From positions 1,984,001 through 2,048,000 of the forward strand of contig NZ_CP040899.1 in assembly GCF_006349365.1 (NCBI RefSeq): a DNA stretch of 64,000 nt, written 5' to 3'. Origin of the DNA: Georgenia wutianyii. GTDB taxonomy: Bacteria; Actinomycetota; Actinomycetes; Actinomycetales; Actinomycetaceae. This document shows, piece by piece, positions 52,408 to 60,861 of the stretch. A program made the translations under genes and the position numbers. A model generated the notes under the pieces. The model searched no databases and was not told the origin of the DNA. It saw nothing but the letters and a program-made list of their open reading frames with translations. How positions within the stretch are numbered: the stretch's first letter is position 1; every line of letters begins with the position of its first letter.

Positions 52408-53406
52408 TCACACCCGGGAGTGCTCCTCGAGCGCCGCCGCGAGCGCCTCCCCGCGCAGCCCGGCGCGGACGAGCACGTGGAGGAGGAGGCGGGCCTTGCG
52501 ACCGGACAGCTCACCGGCCATGAGCACCCCGCCCGCGAGGAGCCGGGTCTCCGAGCCCTCGTATCCGTAGGTCGCCCTGCCGGTGCCACCACGGACGGTC
52601 CGGGAGGAGACGACCGCGACGACGCCGCGCCTGACCGCCGCCAGGAGCTCGCGGGAGGTGGCGGCCGAGACGTGCCCCAGCCCTCCCCCGTCGACGACCA
52701 CGGCCCCGAACCCGGCGTCGAGCACGGCCCGCACGACCCGCCCGTCGTCGGCGAGCGTCGCCTCGACGAGCGCGACGTCCACCGGCCCCGGACCGGGCGC
52801 CGGCAGGGGTGCGGGCCGGGCGGGCGGAGCGGAGAAGAAGCGGACCTCGCCCTCGTGCAGCCGCCCGGCCGGGCCGTGGCCCGGCGAGGCGAAGGCGCGC
52901 GGGCCGGTCGAGGCCTCCTTGGTCACCCGGGCGGCGAGGTGCACCTCGTCGCTGAGCACGACGAGCACCCCGCGCTCGCGCGCCTGCGGGGCGAGCGCGC
53001 ACCGGGCGGCGGCGAGGAGGTTGGACGGCGCGTCGGTGCCCGGGACGTCCGTCGAGCGCATCGCGCCGGTGACGACGAGCGGCGCTGGACGGTCCCACAG
53101 CACGTCGAGCAGGTAGGCGGTCTCCTCGAGCGTGTCGGTGCCGTGGGTGACGAGCACGCCGGCCGCGCCGTCGTCGACCTGGGCGCGCGCCCACTCCAGG
53201 GTGGTGAGGACGTCGTCGACGTCGACGGACGCCGAGGGCTTGGTCGTCACCGTCGTCGTGCGCAGGGTGGCGAGCTCGCCGAGGTGGGGGACGACGCGGA
53301 CGAGCGCGTCGGCGTCGAGGCGGGGCTCGGCGGCGGCACCGGGCGTGGGTGCGACCATCCCGATGGTCCCGCCCATGGCCGCGACGGCGAGGGTCGGCTG
53401 CTCCAT
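52408..53406 (-). CDS. L-asparaginase
   Basis: A 332-residue asparaginase of the bacterial (EcAI/II-like) family hydrolysing asparagine to aspartate and ammonia. The first catalytic Thr lies in VAAMGGTIGMVAP (about residue 14) and the second in VTHGTDTLEETAYLLD (about 86-101). The Asp and Lys of the second triad lie in VVTGAMRS and nearby. No signal peptide, so it is cytosolic, type I. Start ATG 53406. It is near, not with, the glutamine synthetase genes and could feed ammonia into the same pool. Confidence 0.92.
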   Translation of the reverse strand: MEQPTLAVAAMGGTIGMVAPTPGAAAEPRLDADALVRVVPHLGELATLRTTTVTTKPSASVDVDDVLTTLEWARAQVDDGAAGVLVTHGTDTLEETAYLLDVLWDRPAPLVVTGAMRSTDVPGTDAPSNLLAAARCALAPQARERGVLVVLSDEVHLAARVTKEASTGPRAFASPGHGPAGRLHEGEVRFFSAPPARPAPLPAPGPGPVDVALVEATLADDGRVVRAVLDAGFGAVVVDGGGLGHVSAATSRELLAAVRRGVVAVVSSRTVRGGTGRATYGYEGSETRLLAGGVLMAGELSGRKARLLLHVLVRAGLRGEALAAALEEHSRV

Positions 53407-53492
53407 GCGCCAAGCATCCCACCGTCGCCGACCCCCGCCCGCACACGGCCCTCGACGTGCCCGTCACAGTGCCCCGCGATACACAAGGGCCC

Positions 53493-54455
53493 ATGCCCCT
53501 CTACGGATTCCATGCCTCCCACGAGCAGATCGCTCCCTCCCGGCTCCTGCGCGACGTGCAGCAGGCCGAGCGTGCCGGCTTCGACATGGCCATGTGCTCC
53601 GACCACTTCGCCCCGTGGTCGACGCGCCAGGGACACTCCGGCTTCGCGTGGTCGTGGCTCGGTGCGGCGCTCGCCACGACGAACCTGCGGCTCGGCACGG
53701 TCAACGCCCCCGGCCAGCGCTACCACCCCGCGATCATCGCCCAGGCGTCCGCGACGCTCGCCGAGATGTTCCCCGGCCGCTTCTGGGTGGCGCTGGGGAC
53801 CGGGCAGAACATGAACGAGCACATCACCGGGGACAAGTGGATCGGCAAGGACCTGCGCCAGGAGCGCCTCGAGGAGTGCGTGGAGGTCATCCGCCGCCTC
53901 CACGCCGGGGAGGACCTCACCTACCGCGGCGCGCACGTGACCACCGAGCGCGCCCGGATCTACTCCCTGCCCCAGACCCCGCCCCCGCTCATCGGCCCCG
54001 CCCTCTCCCCCGCCACCGCGGCGCGCGCGGCGACGTGGGCCGACGGCCTCGTGACGATCAACAGCGACGTCGAGTCGGTGCGCGAGATCGTCGCCGCCTA
54101 CCGCGACAACGGCGGGACGGGCACGCTGGCGCTCCAGGTCCACGTGTCGATCGCCCCGACGCTCGCCGAGGCCCGGGACATCGCCCGCGACCAGTGGCGC
54201 AACCACCCGTTCCCCGAGCCGATCGGTCACGACACCGCCACCCCCGAGGACTTCGACGCCATCGGGCAGTTCGTGCCCGACGAGGAGGTCGCCCGCTCGG
54301 TCGTCGTCACCGACTCCGTCGCCGACCTCGTGGAGCAGCTGCGCGAGTACGAGGAGCTCGGCTTCGACGAGGTCTACCTCCACCACGTCTCACAGGACCA
54401 GGCCCCGTTCCTCGCGCTCGCCGAGCACGAGCTGCTCCCGGCGCTCCGCTCCTGA
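53493..54455 (+). CDS. LLM-class F420-dependent oxidoreductase (second paralogue)
   Basis: A 320-residue luciferase-like protein, unlike the one at 49.1-49.8 kb. Motifs are YGFHASHEQIAPSRLL, MAMCSDHFAPWSTRQGHSGF, LGTVNAPGQRYHPAIIAQAS, FWVALGTGQNMNEHITGDKW and VYLHHVSQDQ. It resembles F420-dependent glucose-6-phosphate dehydrogenase-like and related TIGR-type enzymes, but its substrate is open. ATG 53493 fits the homology start. Divergent from asparaginase. Confidence 0.88.
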   Translation: MPLYGFHASHEQIAPSRLLRDVQQAERAGFDMAMCSDHFAPWSTRQGHSGFAWSWLGAALATTNLRLGTVNAPGQRYHPAIIAQASATLAEMFPGRFWVALGTGQNMNEHITGDKWIGKDLRQERLEECVEVIRRLHAGEDLTYRGAHVTTERARIYSLPQTPPPLIGPALSPATAARAATWADGLVTINSDVESVREIVAAYRDNGGTGTLALQVHVSIAPTLAEARDIARDQWRNHPFPEPIGHDTATPEDFDAIGQFVPDEEVARSVVVTDSVADLVEQLREYEELGFDEVYLHHVSQDQAPFLALAEHELLPALRS

Positions 54456-54472
54456 CCGGTCCCTGCCGCGGG

Positions 54473-54901
54473 TCAGGACCGCGCGCCGTCCTCCTTCCCG
54501 GGGTCCGGCTCCCGGCGCCGGGCGAGCCAGCCACCGCCGTACAGCGCCCACAGGACCAGGAGCGGCTGGAAGAACAGCCGGACCAAGCGCTTGCGGTCGG
54601 TGTCGAGGCCGAAGGCGTCGGTCCCCTCGAGCCACTGCGCGACATTGCCCGGGAAGATGACGACGTAGAACACCGCCAGCAGGGCGCCGATGACGCGCTT
54701 GTGGCGCGGCAGGGCGAGGAACGAGGCGCCGAGGGCGATCTCGGCGACCCCGGAGACGACCACGGTGAGGTCCGCGTCCACCGGGAACCAGTCGGGCACC
54801 TGGGCCTGGAACTCCTCGCGCTGGCTCGTGAGGTGGCCCACCCCCGCGCCGACCATGGCGAGTCCGAGGGCCAGGCGGGCGGCGGTGCGCAGTGTCGACA
54901 T
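54473..54901 (-). CDS. DoxX-like four-helix membrane protein
   Basis: A 142-residue protein with four membrane helices (about residues 5-24, 47-65, 76-95 and 111-128). LTSQREEFQAQVPDWFPVD after helix 1, PRHKRVIGALLAVFYVVIFPGN and the helical pattern match the DoxX/DoxD-like family, some members of which respond to oxidative stress. ATG 54901 has a TACACT hexamer 6 nt before it. It is convergent with the LLM gene and divergent from the hydrolase. Confidence 0.85.
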   Translation of the reverse strand: MSTLRTAARLALGLAMVGAGVGHLTSQREEFQAQVPDWFPVDADLTVVVSGVAEIALGASFLALPRHKRVIGALLAVFYVVIFPGNVAQWLEGTDAFGLDTDRKRLVRLFFQPLLVLWALYGGGWLARRREPDPGKEDGARS

Positions 54902-54907
54902 CCGCCG

Positions 54908-54913
54908 AGTGTA
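54908..54913 (-). promoter_or_regulatory. -10 hexamer TACACT for the DoxX-like gene
   Basis: Minus-strand TACACT ends 6 nt before ATG 54901. Confidence 0.5.
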
Positions 54914-54981
54914 GGAACGCCCGAGGCCGTGCGCGCGGGAAGGCCCCGACGAGTTCCGGTCCCGCGTCAGGTCGGTAGGGC

Positions 54982-55692
54982 ATGGCAACCTTCGTCCTCG
55001 TCCCCGGTGCCGGCGGGTCCGCCTGGTACTGGCACCTCGTCGAGCGCGAGCTGCGCGCCCGTGGCCACACGACCGTCGCCGTCGACCTTCCCGCCGACGA
55101 CGACACCGCCGGGCTGGACGCCTACGCGGCGGCCGTCGTCGCCGCGGTGCCGGACGGCAGCGAGGACCTCGTCGTCGTCGCCCAGTCGATGGGAGGGCTG
55201 ACCGCCCCGCTCGTGGCCGACCGGCTGGCGGTGCGGCTCGTGGTCCTCGTCAACGCGATGATCCCGCGGCCCGGCGAGACCGGCGGTGAGTGGTGGGAGG
55301 TGAGCGGCCAGGGAGAGGCGATGGAGGCGTACGCGCACAGCCTCGGCCTCACCCCCGAGGACCTCTCCGACCCGGTGGTGCTCTACGGCCACGACGTGCC
55401 CCCGGACCTTTTCGCCGAGTCCGGACGGCGGACGCGCGACCAGTCCGGGCGCCCCTTCGCCGACCCGTGGCCCCTCGCGGCGTGGCCCGACGTCCTCACC
55501 CGGGTCGTCACCGGCAGCCGTGACCGCCTCTTCCCGCGAGACTTCCAGCACCGCCTCGCCCGCGAGCGCCTCGGCGTCGTGCCCGACGACGTCGAGGGCG
55601 GGCACGCGGTGGCGCTCAGCCGGCCCGCCGAGCTGGCCGCACTGCTCGACCGGTACGCCCACGAGGCGCCACGGGCGGCCTCGACCCCTTGA
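54982..55692 (+). CDS. Alpha/beta-fold hydrolase (methylesterase-like)
   Basis: A 236-residue hydrolase. It starts directly with FVLVPGAGGSAWYWHLVERE, the oxyanion-hole strand, has the nucleophile elbow VVAQSMGGL (Ser near residue 70), a lid of about 80 residues and the late Asp and His in GSRDRLFP and VEGGHAVAL. It resembles the plant MES/hydroxynitrile-lyase-like branch common in actinobacteria. Its stop TGA shares a base with the 24-bp palindrome of the next gene, so read-through would pass the arsR operator. Confidence 0.9.
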   Translation: MATFVLVPGAGGSAWYWHLVERELRARGHTTVAVDLPADDDTAGLDAYAAAVVAAVPDGSEDLVVVAQSMGGLTAPLVADRLAVRLVVLVNAMIPRPGETGGEWWEVSGQGEAMEAYAHSLGLTPEDLSDPVVLYGHDVPPDLFAESGRRTRDQSGRPFADPWPLAAWPDVLTRVVTGSRDRLFPRDFQHRLARERLGVVPDDVEGGHAVALSRPAELAALLDRYAHEAPRAASTP

Positions 55693-55715
55693 TAGGTGAC
55701 CTATCGGTCACCTAT
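55692..55715. promoter_or_regulatory. Perfect palindrome, probable operator of the ArsR gene
   Basis: ATAGGTGACC (55692-55701), spacer TATC, GGTCACCTAT (55706-55715): a perfect 10-bp inverted repeat. The right arm overlaps the TATTGT -10 hexamer at 55713-55718, the ideal place for a repressor. Confidence 0.85.
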
Positions 55716-55718
55716 TGT
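55713..55718 (+). promoter_or_regulatory. -10 hexamer TATTGT, leaderless start at 55726
   Basis: TATTGT ends 7 nt before GTG 55726. It fixes the ArsR start and shares three bases with the palindrome. Confidence 0.65.
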
Positions 55719-55725
55719 CGTCGGT

Positions 55726-56073
55726 GTGGACGACGACCTCGTGTTCAGGGCGCTGGCGGACCCGGTCCGCCGCCTGCTCATGGACGCGTTGTTCGAGCGG
55801 GACGGGCGATCGCTCGGCGAGCTCGAGGACGTCGTCGCCGGCCACGTCGAGATGACGCGGTTCGGGGTGTCCAAGCACCTGCGCCTCCTCGAGGCTGCCG
55901 GGCTGGTGAGCACCCGCAAGGTCGGCCGGGTCAAGGAGCACTACCTCAACCCTGTCCCGATCCAGCAGATCCACCGCCGGTGGATCGGCAAGTACACCGA
56001 CAGGGCGCGCACCGCGGACGCCCTGATCGAGCTCAAGGAACGACTCGAGGACACGACCCCGGACCAGGAGTGA
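55726..56073 (+). CDS. ArsR-family winged-helix repressor
   Basis: A 115-residue regulator of the type that partners SRPBCC proteins. The winged helix is VFRALADPVRRLLMDALFER, SLGELEDVV and the recognition helix RFGVSKHLRLLEAAGLVSTR, then the wing VGRVKEHYLNPVPIQ. No metal-binding Cys pair (CxC) is present, so it does not sense arsenic or similar metals by the classic site. It likely represses its own two-gene operon through the palindrome. Confidence 0.9.
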   Translation: MDDDLVFRALADPVRRLLMDALFERDGRSLGELEDVVAGHVEMTRFGVSKHLRLLEAAGLVSTRKVGRVKEHYLNPVPIQQIHRRWIGKYTDRARTADALIELKERLEDTTPDQE

Positions 56074-56078
56074 GCGAC

Positions 56079-56552
56079 ATGGCCACCAGCGTCATCCACA
56101 GCATCTACATCAAGGCACCGGCCCAGCGGATCTGGGACGCCATCACCACCTCGGAGGACACGAAGCGGTGGGGCTACGGCGGGGCGGTCGAGATCGACCA
56201 GCGACCCGGCGGCGCCTACCGCAACCTCACGACCCCCGAGATGCGCGAGATGGGCATGGGCGACACCGCGATCGAGGGCGAGGTGCTCGAGATCGACCCG
56301 CCGCGCCGCCTCGTCCTCGCCTGGCGCCCGACGTGGCACCCGGAGATGCCGAGCACGACCCTCACCTGGGAGCTCACCGAGTTCCCCGGCGGCCAGACCA
56401 AGGTCACGCTCACCCACGACGTCAGCGCAGCGCCCGAGCTCTTCGAGGAGGTCGACGGCGGTGGGGACCCGCAGGGCGGTGGCGGCGGCTGGCCGTGGTC
56501 GCTCTCCGGCCTCAAGACCCTCGTCGAGACCGGGAGCCCGATGGACGACTGA
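56079..56552 (+). CDS. SRPBCC (Aha1-like) ligand-binding protein
   Basis: A 157-residue START/Bet v1-fold protein of the Aha1/activator-of-Hsp90 type, common beside ArsR regulators. It starts SVIHSIYIKAPAQRIWDAIT, followed by RWGYGGAVEIDQRPGGAYRN, EGEVLEIDPPRRLVLAWRPT and a Gly-rich tail (about residues 133-140). It binds a hydrophobic ligand in a central cavity; which one is not known. ATG 56079 is 5 bp after the ArsR stop, and both form a single unit. Confidence 0.9.
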   Translation: MATSVIHSIYIKAPAQRIWDAITTSEDTKRWGYGGAVEIDQRPGGAYRNLTTPEMREMGMGDTAIEGEVLEIDPPRRLVLAWRPTWHPEMPSTTLTWELTEFPGGQTKVTLTHDVSAAPELFEEVDGGGDPQGGGGGWPWSLSGLKTLVETGSPMDD

Positions 56553-56569
56553 GCGCCTCTGGCAGCGCC

Positions 56570-56684
56570 CGCCACTGTGCGCACCGCCCCCGCCACTGTG
56601 CGCCCCGCGCAGCCACCGTGCCGCTCCACCGGGCGCACGGCGGCAAGCAGGGGCGCACGGTGAGCGGAGGAGGCGCACGGTTGC
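56570..56684. repeat. Cluster of inverted short motifs between convergent genes
   Basis: Three forward copies of GCCACTGTGCGC-type motif (56570-56582, 56591-56603, 56612-56621) and three reverse copies, GCGCACGGTG-type (56633-56643, 56653-56662, 56673-56684). Spacing is about 21 bp throughout. The two halves can pair to a large hairpin that may terminate both convergent genes. Confidence 0.75.
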
Positions 56685-56713
56685 ACGAGCGTACAGGCGG
56701 GCGTACCCGGGCG

Positions 56714-57211
56714 TCAGGCGGGCGGTGCGGCAGTGAGCGCGGCGAGCGCGCCATGACCGGCCACACCGGTGACCCGCCAGCCGCCCCGCTCCAGCGTGCG
56801 CCCGGCGCGCGGCAGGACCCTCGGTCCCGGCGCGGGGGTGTGGAAGACGAGATGGAGCACTCCCCCGGGCCGCAGCACCCGGCGCAGTGCCGCGAGCTCG
56901 CTGACCGCGGCCGAGGTCCAGAAGAGGTTGACGTCCACCGCGAGCGCCGCGTCCACGCTCGCGTCGGGCACGTCGAGGTCGGCGAGCGCGCACTGCCGCA
57001 GCTCCACCCGTCCGGAGCCGACGACCTCCCCGAGGCGCGCCGTCGCGCGCGCGATCGCCGTCGCGGACCGGTCGATCCCCACGAAGCGCGCGCGGGGCAG
57101 GCGGCCGGCGAGCCGCGCCATCGTCGCGCCTGGCCCGCAGCCGACCTCGAGCACCGCCGCCGGCTCGCGGGCCGCGACGAGACCCACGGCCAACTCGTGA
57201 CGGTCCTCCAC
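56714..57211 (-). CDS. Class I SAM-dependent methyltransferase
   Basis: A 165-residue methyltransferase. Motif I is VLEVGCGPGATMARLAG (about residues 20-36), motif II RFVGIDRSATAI, then LADLDVPDASVDAALAVDVN and LRRVLRPGGVLHLVFH. It is the short, core-only form without an extra substrate domain; the target is unknown. GTG 57211 follows a GAGGAGGGGAC ribosome site. The N-terminus is unusually short, so motif I begins early, but an upstream extension in frame is not needed. Confidence 0.88.
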   Translation of the reverse strand: MEDRHELAVGLVAAREPAAVLEVGCGPGATMARLAGRLPRARFVGIDRSATAIARATARLGEVVGSGRVELRQCALADLDVPDASVDAALAVDVNLFWTSAAVSELAALRRVLRPGGVLHLVFHTPAPGPRVLPRAGRTLERGGWRVTGVAGHGALAALTAAPPA

Positions 57212-57328
57212 GTCCCCTCCTCACCCGGCGCCCCGATCATCGTGCCCCGCACCACCGGATGCCGCGAGGCCTGGCTCCCGGTAGACATGGCGCGACCTTG
57301 CCGCCCACCCTCCAGGGGACGACAACCG

Positions 57329-59002
57329 ATGAGCCGCATCACCGAGACCTCCGACCAGTGGTGGAAGACGGCAGTGATCTACTGCCTCGACATCGAGACC
57401 TTCTTCGACTCCGACGGCGACGGCATCGGTGACGTCGCGGGCGTCAACGAGCGGATCGACTACCTCGCCCGGCTCGGCGTCACGTGCCTGTGGCTCATGC
57501 CCTTCTACCCGACGCCCAACCTCGACGACGGGTACGACGTCACCGACTTCTACGGGGTCGACCCGCGCCTGGGCAGCCACGGCGACGTCGTCGAGCTGAT
57601 CCGCACCGCCAAGGACCGCGGCATGCGGGTCATCGCCGACCTGCTCATCAACCACACCTCCGACCAGCACCCCTGGTTCAAGGCCTCGCGCCGCTCGAAG
57701 GACAACCCGTTCCGGGACTACTACGTCTGGCGCGCGGACACCCCGCCGGACACCTCGGACCAGACCGTCTTCCCCGACAAGGAGGACGGGATCTGGACGT
57801 TCGACGAGCGCACCGAGGAGTGGTACCTCCACCACTTCTACTCCCACCAGCCCGACCTCAACGTCGCCAACCCCAAGGTGCGCGACGAGATCATGAAGGT
57901 CATCGGCTTCTGGCTCGAGCTGGGGCTCGACGGCTTCCGGGTGGATGCCGTGCCCTTCTTCCTCGAGGACGTCGGGATGACCGGCGCCGACGCCGACGCG
58001 ATGGCCCAGCCGCACGACCACCTGAAGAACATCCGCGCCTTCCTCTCCCGGCGGCGCGGGGACGCGATCATGCTCGGCGAGGTCAACGTGCCCCGCGAGG
58101 AGCAGGTGACGTACTTCGGCGAGGGCCACCAGCTCCACATGATGTTCGACTTCGTCACGATGCAGCAGATGTACCTGTCCCTCGCTCGCAGGGACGCCGG
58201 GCCGCTGGCCGAGGCGCTACGCAGTCGCCCGGAGATCCCCGAGGACTGCCAGTGGGCGACGTTCGTGCGCAACCACGACGAGCTCACCCTCGACAAGCTC
58301 ACCGAGGAGGAGCGCCAGGAGGTCTTCGCCGCGTTCGGCCCGGAGGAGCGCATGCAGCTCTTCGGCCGCGGCCTCAAGCGCCGGGTGCCACCGATGGTCG
58401 ACGGCGACCCGCGCCGGGTGCGACTCGTGTACTCCCTGCTCTTCTCGCTGCCCGGCACGCCGTCGCTGTTCTACGGCGAGGAGATCGGGATGGGTGAGGA
58501 CCTCGACGCCGAGGGACGCATGGCGGTGCGCACCCCGATGCAGTGGTCACCGGAGAGGAACGGCGGGTTCTCCACCGCGCGTCCCTCCCGGCTGGTCGCC
58601 CGGCCCGTGCCCGACGGCTACGGCCCGCAGTTCGTCAACGCGTGGGAGCAGATGCGCGACCCGGACTCGTTGTGGAGCTTCATCCGCCACCTCATCCAGA
58701 TCTACCGCTCCCACCCCGAGCTCGGCCGCGGGACGTTCAGCCTCCTCGACCAGCCCAACCCCGAGGTGCTCGCCCACCAGGTCACCTGGGAGGGGCGCGC
58801 CGTCGTCGCCGTGCACAACCTCGGCGGCGAGGCCCGCACCGTCCCGCTCACCGTGGACGCGCCGGCCGGCTCGGTGCTCGAGTGCCTCCTCGGGCGGGAG
58901 AACGTCGAGGTCGGCGACGGCGGAGCGGTCGAGCTGGTCCTCGACGGGTACGGCTACCGCTGGTTCCACGTCCACCACCCCGGCGGGCTGCGCCTGCCGT
59001 AG
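57329..59002 (+). CDS. Alpha-amylase family enzyme, trehalose synthase (TreS)-like
   Basis: A 557-residue GH13 enzyme. Conserved regions are GVTCLWLMPFYPTPNLDDGYD (split), VIADLLINHTSDQHPWF, GLDGFRVDAVPFF with the nucleophile Asp near residue 205, GEVNVPREEQ with the acid-base Glu, and FVRNHDELTLD. This pattern and the length fit maltose-trehalose isomerases, without a fused maltokinase. A role in trehalose or glycogen turnover is inferred; glucosyl-transfer to other acceptors is possible. It stands alone; an ABC importer follows after a promoter. Confidence 0.9.
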   Translation: MSRITETSDQWWKTAVIYCLDIETFFDSDGDGIGDVAGVNERIDYLARLGVTCLWLMPFYPTPNLDDGYDVTDFYGVDPRLGSHGDVVELIRTAKDRGMRVIADLLINHTSDQHPWFKASRRSKDNPFRDYYVWRADTPPDTSDQTVFPDKEDGIWTFDERTEEWYLHHFYSHQPDLNVANPKVRDEIMKVIGFWLELGLDGFRVDAVPFFLEDVGMTGADADAMAQPHDHLKNIRAFLSRRRGDAIMLGEVNVPREEQVTYFGEGHQLHMMFDFVTMQQMYLSLARRDAGPLAEALRSRPEIPEDCQWATFVRNHDELTLDKLTEEERQEVFAAFGPEERMQLFGRGLKRRVPPMVDGDPRRVRLVYSLLFSLPGTPSLFYGEEIGMGEDLDAEGRMAVRTPMQWSPERNGGFSTARPSRLVARPVPDGYGPQFVNAWEQMRDPDSLWSFIRHLIQIYRSHPELGRGTFSLLDQPNPEVLAHQVTWEGRAVVAVHNLGGEARTVPLTVDAPAGSVLECLLGRENVEVGDGGAVELVLDGYGYRWFHVHHPGGLRLP

Positions 59003-59063
59003 GCCCGCTTGGAGAGTGCCCACGGTCCGGCACGAAGTTCTCATCGGCTGAGACGCCGTGTGT

Positions 59064-59069
59064 TATTTT
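59064..59069 (+). promoter_or_regulatory. Possible -10 (TATTTT) of the ABC importer operon
   Basis: An AT-rich patch in very GC-rich DNA, TATTTT, lies 85 nt before the substrate-binding gene, leaving a leader of about 80 nt. Confidence 0.45.
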
Positions 59070-59154
59070 CCAGCCTTGCGTGCTGTCGCCAGCAGTGCGC
59101 GTGGCATGCCGACCGGTTCCCGCCGGCCGGGTCCCGTTCCTAAGGATGTGAACC

Positions 59155-60792
59155 ATGACCCTTGCCCACCCTCGGCGCCGCGCGCTCCTCGCCGCGCCCG
59201 CCGTCCTCGCGCTGACCCTCGCCGGCTGCGCCGACACGAGCGACACCGGCGGCAGCGACACCGGCACGGACGACGGCACCGGTGGCGGGAGCATCACGGT
59301 CGGCACGACCGACGTGATCTTCTCCCTCGACCCGGCCGGCTCCTACGACAACGGCTCCTTCCTGGTCCAGAACCAGGTCTTCCCGTTCCTGCTCAACACC
59401 CCCTACGGCAGCCCCGACGTCGAGCCGGACATCGCCGAGTCCGCCGAGTTCACCGGGCCCAGCGAGTACACGGTCACCCTCAAGGAGGGCCTGACCTTCG
59501 CGAACGGAAACGAGCTCACCTCCTCGGACGTGAAGTTCAGCTTCGACCGGCAGCTCGCGATCGCCGACCCGAACGGGCCGTCCTCGCTGCTCTACAACCT
59601 CCAGAGCGTCGAGACGCCGGACGAGCTCACCGTCGTCTTCACGCTCAAGGGCGAGAACGACCAGACCTTCCCGCAGGTGCTCTCCTCCCCGGTCGGGCCG
59701 ATCGTCGACGAGGAGGTCTTCTCCGCCACCGAGCTCACCCCGGCGGACGACATCGTCGAGGGCCAGGCCTTCGCCGGCCAGTACGCGATCACCGACTACG
59801 CCGAGAACGAGCTCGTCCGCTACGAGGCCTTCGCCGACTACGGCGGCATGCTCGAGCCGGCGCAGACCCCGACCGTCACCGCGCAGTACTTCACCGAGGA
59901 GACCTCCCTCAAGCTCGCGGTCCAGCAGGGCGACGTCGACGTCGCCTTCCGCAACCTGTCCCCCACCGACCTGGCCGACCTCGCCGACGACGAGAACGTC
60001 ACCGTCCACGACGGCCCCGGTGGGGAGATCCGCTACATCGTCTTCGACTTCACCACCCAGCCGTTCGGGACGCAGACCCCCGAGGCGGACGAGGCCAAGG
60101 CGCTGGCCGTGCGCCAGGCGGCCGCCCACCTCATCGACCGCGAGGCGCTGAGCCAGGAGATCTACCAGGGCACCTACACCCCGCTGTACTCCTACGTGCC
60201 CGAGGGCCTGAGCGGCGCCGCCGAGCCGCTGCTGGAGATGTACGGCGATGGTGAGGGCGGGCCCGACGCCGCCGCCGCGGCGGCCGTGCTCGAGGAGGCC
60301 GGCATCCCGACGCCGGTCGCGCTCAACCTCCAGTACAGCCCCGACCACTACGGCAACTCCTCCGACGAGGAGTACGCCCTCATCGAGCAGCAGCTCGAGG
60401 CAGACGGGCTGTTCGACATCACCCTGCAGTCCACGCTGTGGGACACCTACAACGGCGAGCGGGTCGAGCACGCCTACCCCGCCTACCAGCTCGGCTGGTT
60501 CCCGGACTACTCCGACGCGGACAACTACCTCTCCCCGTTCTTCCTCACGGAGAACTTCCTCGTCAACGACTACTCCGACCAGGCCGTCAACGACCTCATC
60601 CTCGACCAGGCCACCGAGCCAGACCCGGCCGCGCGCGAGGCGAAGATCGCCGAGGTCCAGCGCCTCGTCGCCGAGGACCTGTCGACCCTGCCCTACCTGC
60701 AGGGCGCCCAGGTGGCCGTCGCCCAGAACGACGTCACCGGCGTCACGCTCGACGCGTCCTTCAAGTTCCGCTACGCGCCGCTGTCACGCTGA
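59155..60792 (+). CDS. ABC transporter substrate-binding lipoprotein (peptide/nickel family)
   Basis: A 545-residue SBP of the family 5 type (OppA/DppA). The signal ends in lipobox LAGC (Cys near residue 23), followed by a Thr/Asp/Gly-rich spacer. Mature fold starts SITVGTTDVIFSLDPAGSYD and includes GLTFANGNELTSSDVKFSFD and NLSPTDLADLADDENVTVHD. A late QLGWFPDYSDADNYLSPFF is the usual binding-pocket strand. Ligand probably an oligopeptide or dipeptide, not settled. ATG 59155 has AAGGATG upstream. Confidence 0.93.
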   Translation: MTLAHPRRRALLAAPAVLALTLAGCADTSDTGGSDTGTDDGTGGGSITVGTTDVIFSLDPAGSYDNGSFLVQNQVFPFLLNTPYGSPDVEPDIAESAEFTGPSEYTVTLKEGLTFANGNELTSSDVKFSFDRQLAIADPNGPSSLLYNLQSVETPDELTVVFTLKGENDQTFPQVLSSPVGPIVDEEVFSATELTPADDIVEGQAFAGQYAITDYAENELVRYEAFADYGGMLEPAQTPTVTAQYFTEETSLKLAVQQGDVDVAFRNLSPTDLADLADDENVTVHDGPGGEIRYIVFDFTTQPFGTQTPEADEAKALAVRQAAAHLIDREALSQEIYQGTYTPLYSYVPEGLSGAAEPLLEMYGDGEGGPDAAAAAAVLEEAGIPTPVALNLQYSPDHYGNSSDEEYALIEQQLEADGLFDITLQSTLWDTYNGERVEHAYPAYQLGWFPDYSDADNYLSPFFLTENFLVNDYSDQAVNDLILDQATEPDPAAREAKIAEVQRLVAEDLSTLPYLQGAQVAVAQNDVTGVTLDASFKFRYAPLSR

Positions 60793-60803
60793 CCGACCGT
60801 CCG

Positions 60804-60840
60804 GGGGACGGGGTGCCGCCGTGCGCGGCGCCCCGTCCCC
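60804..60840 (+). terminator. Intercistronic hairpin between binding protein and permease genes
   Basis: 16-bp stem with one G-U pair (60804-60819 with 60825-60840), 5-nt loop, 11 bp after the binding-protein stop. It probably acts as a partial terminator or a 3' stabiliser, since the operon continues. Confidence 0.7.
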
Positions 60841-60861
60841 GCCCGGGAGAGGAGAAGCAGC

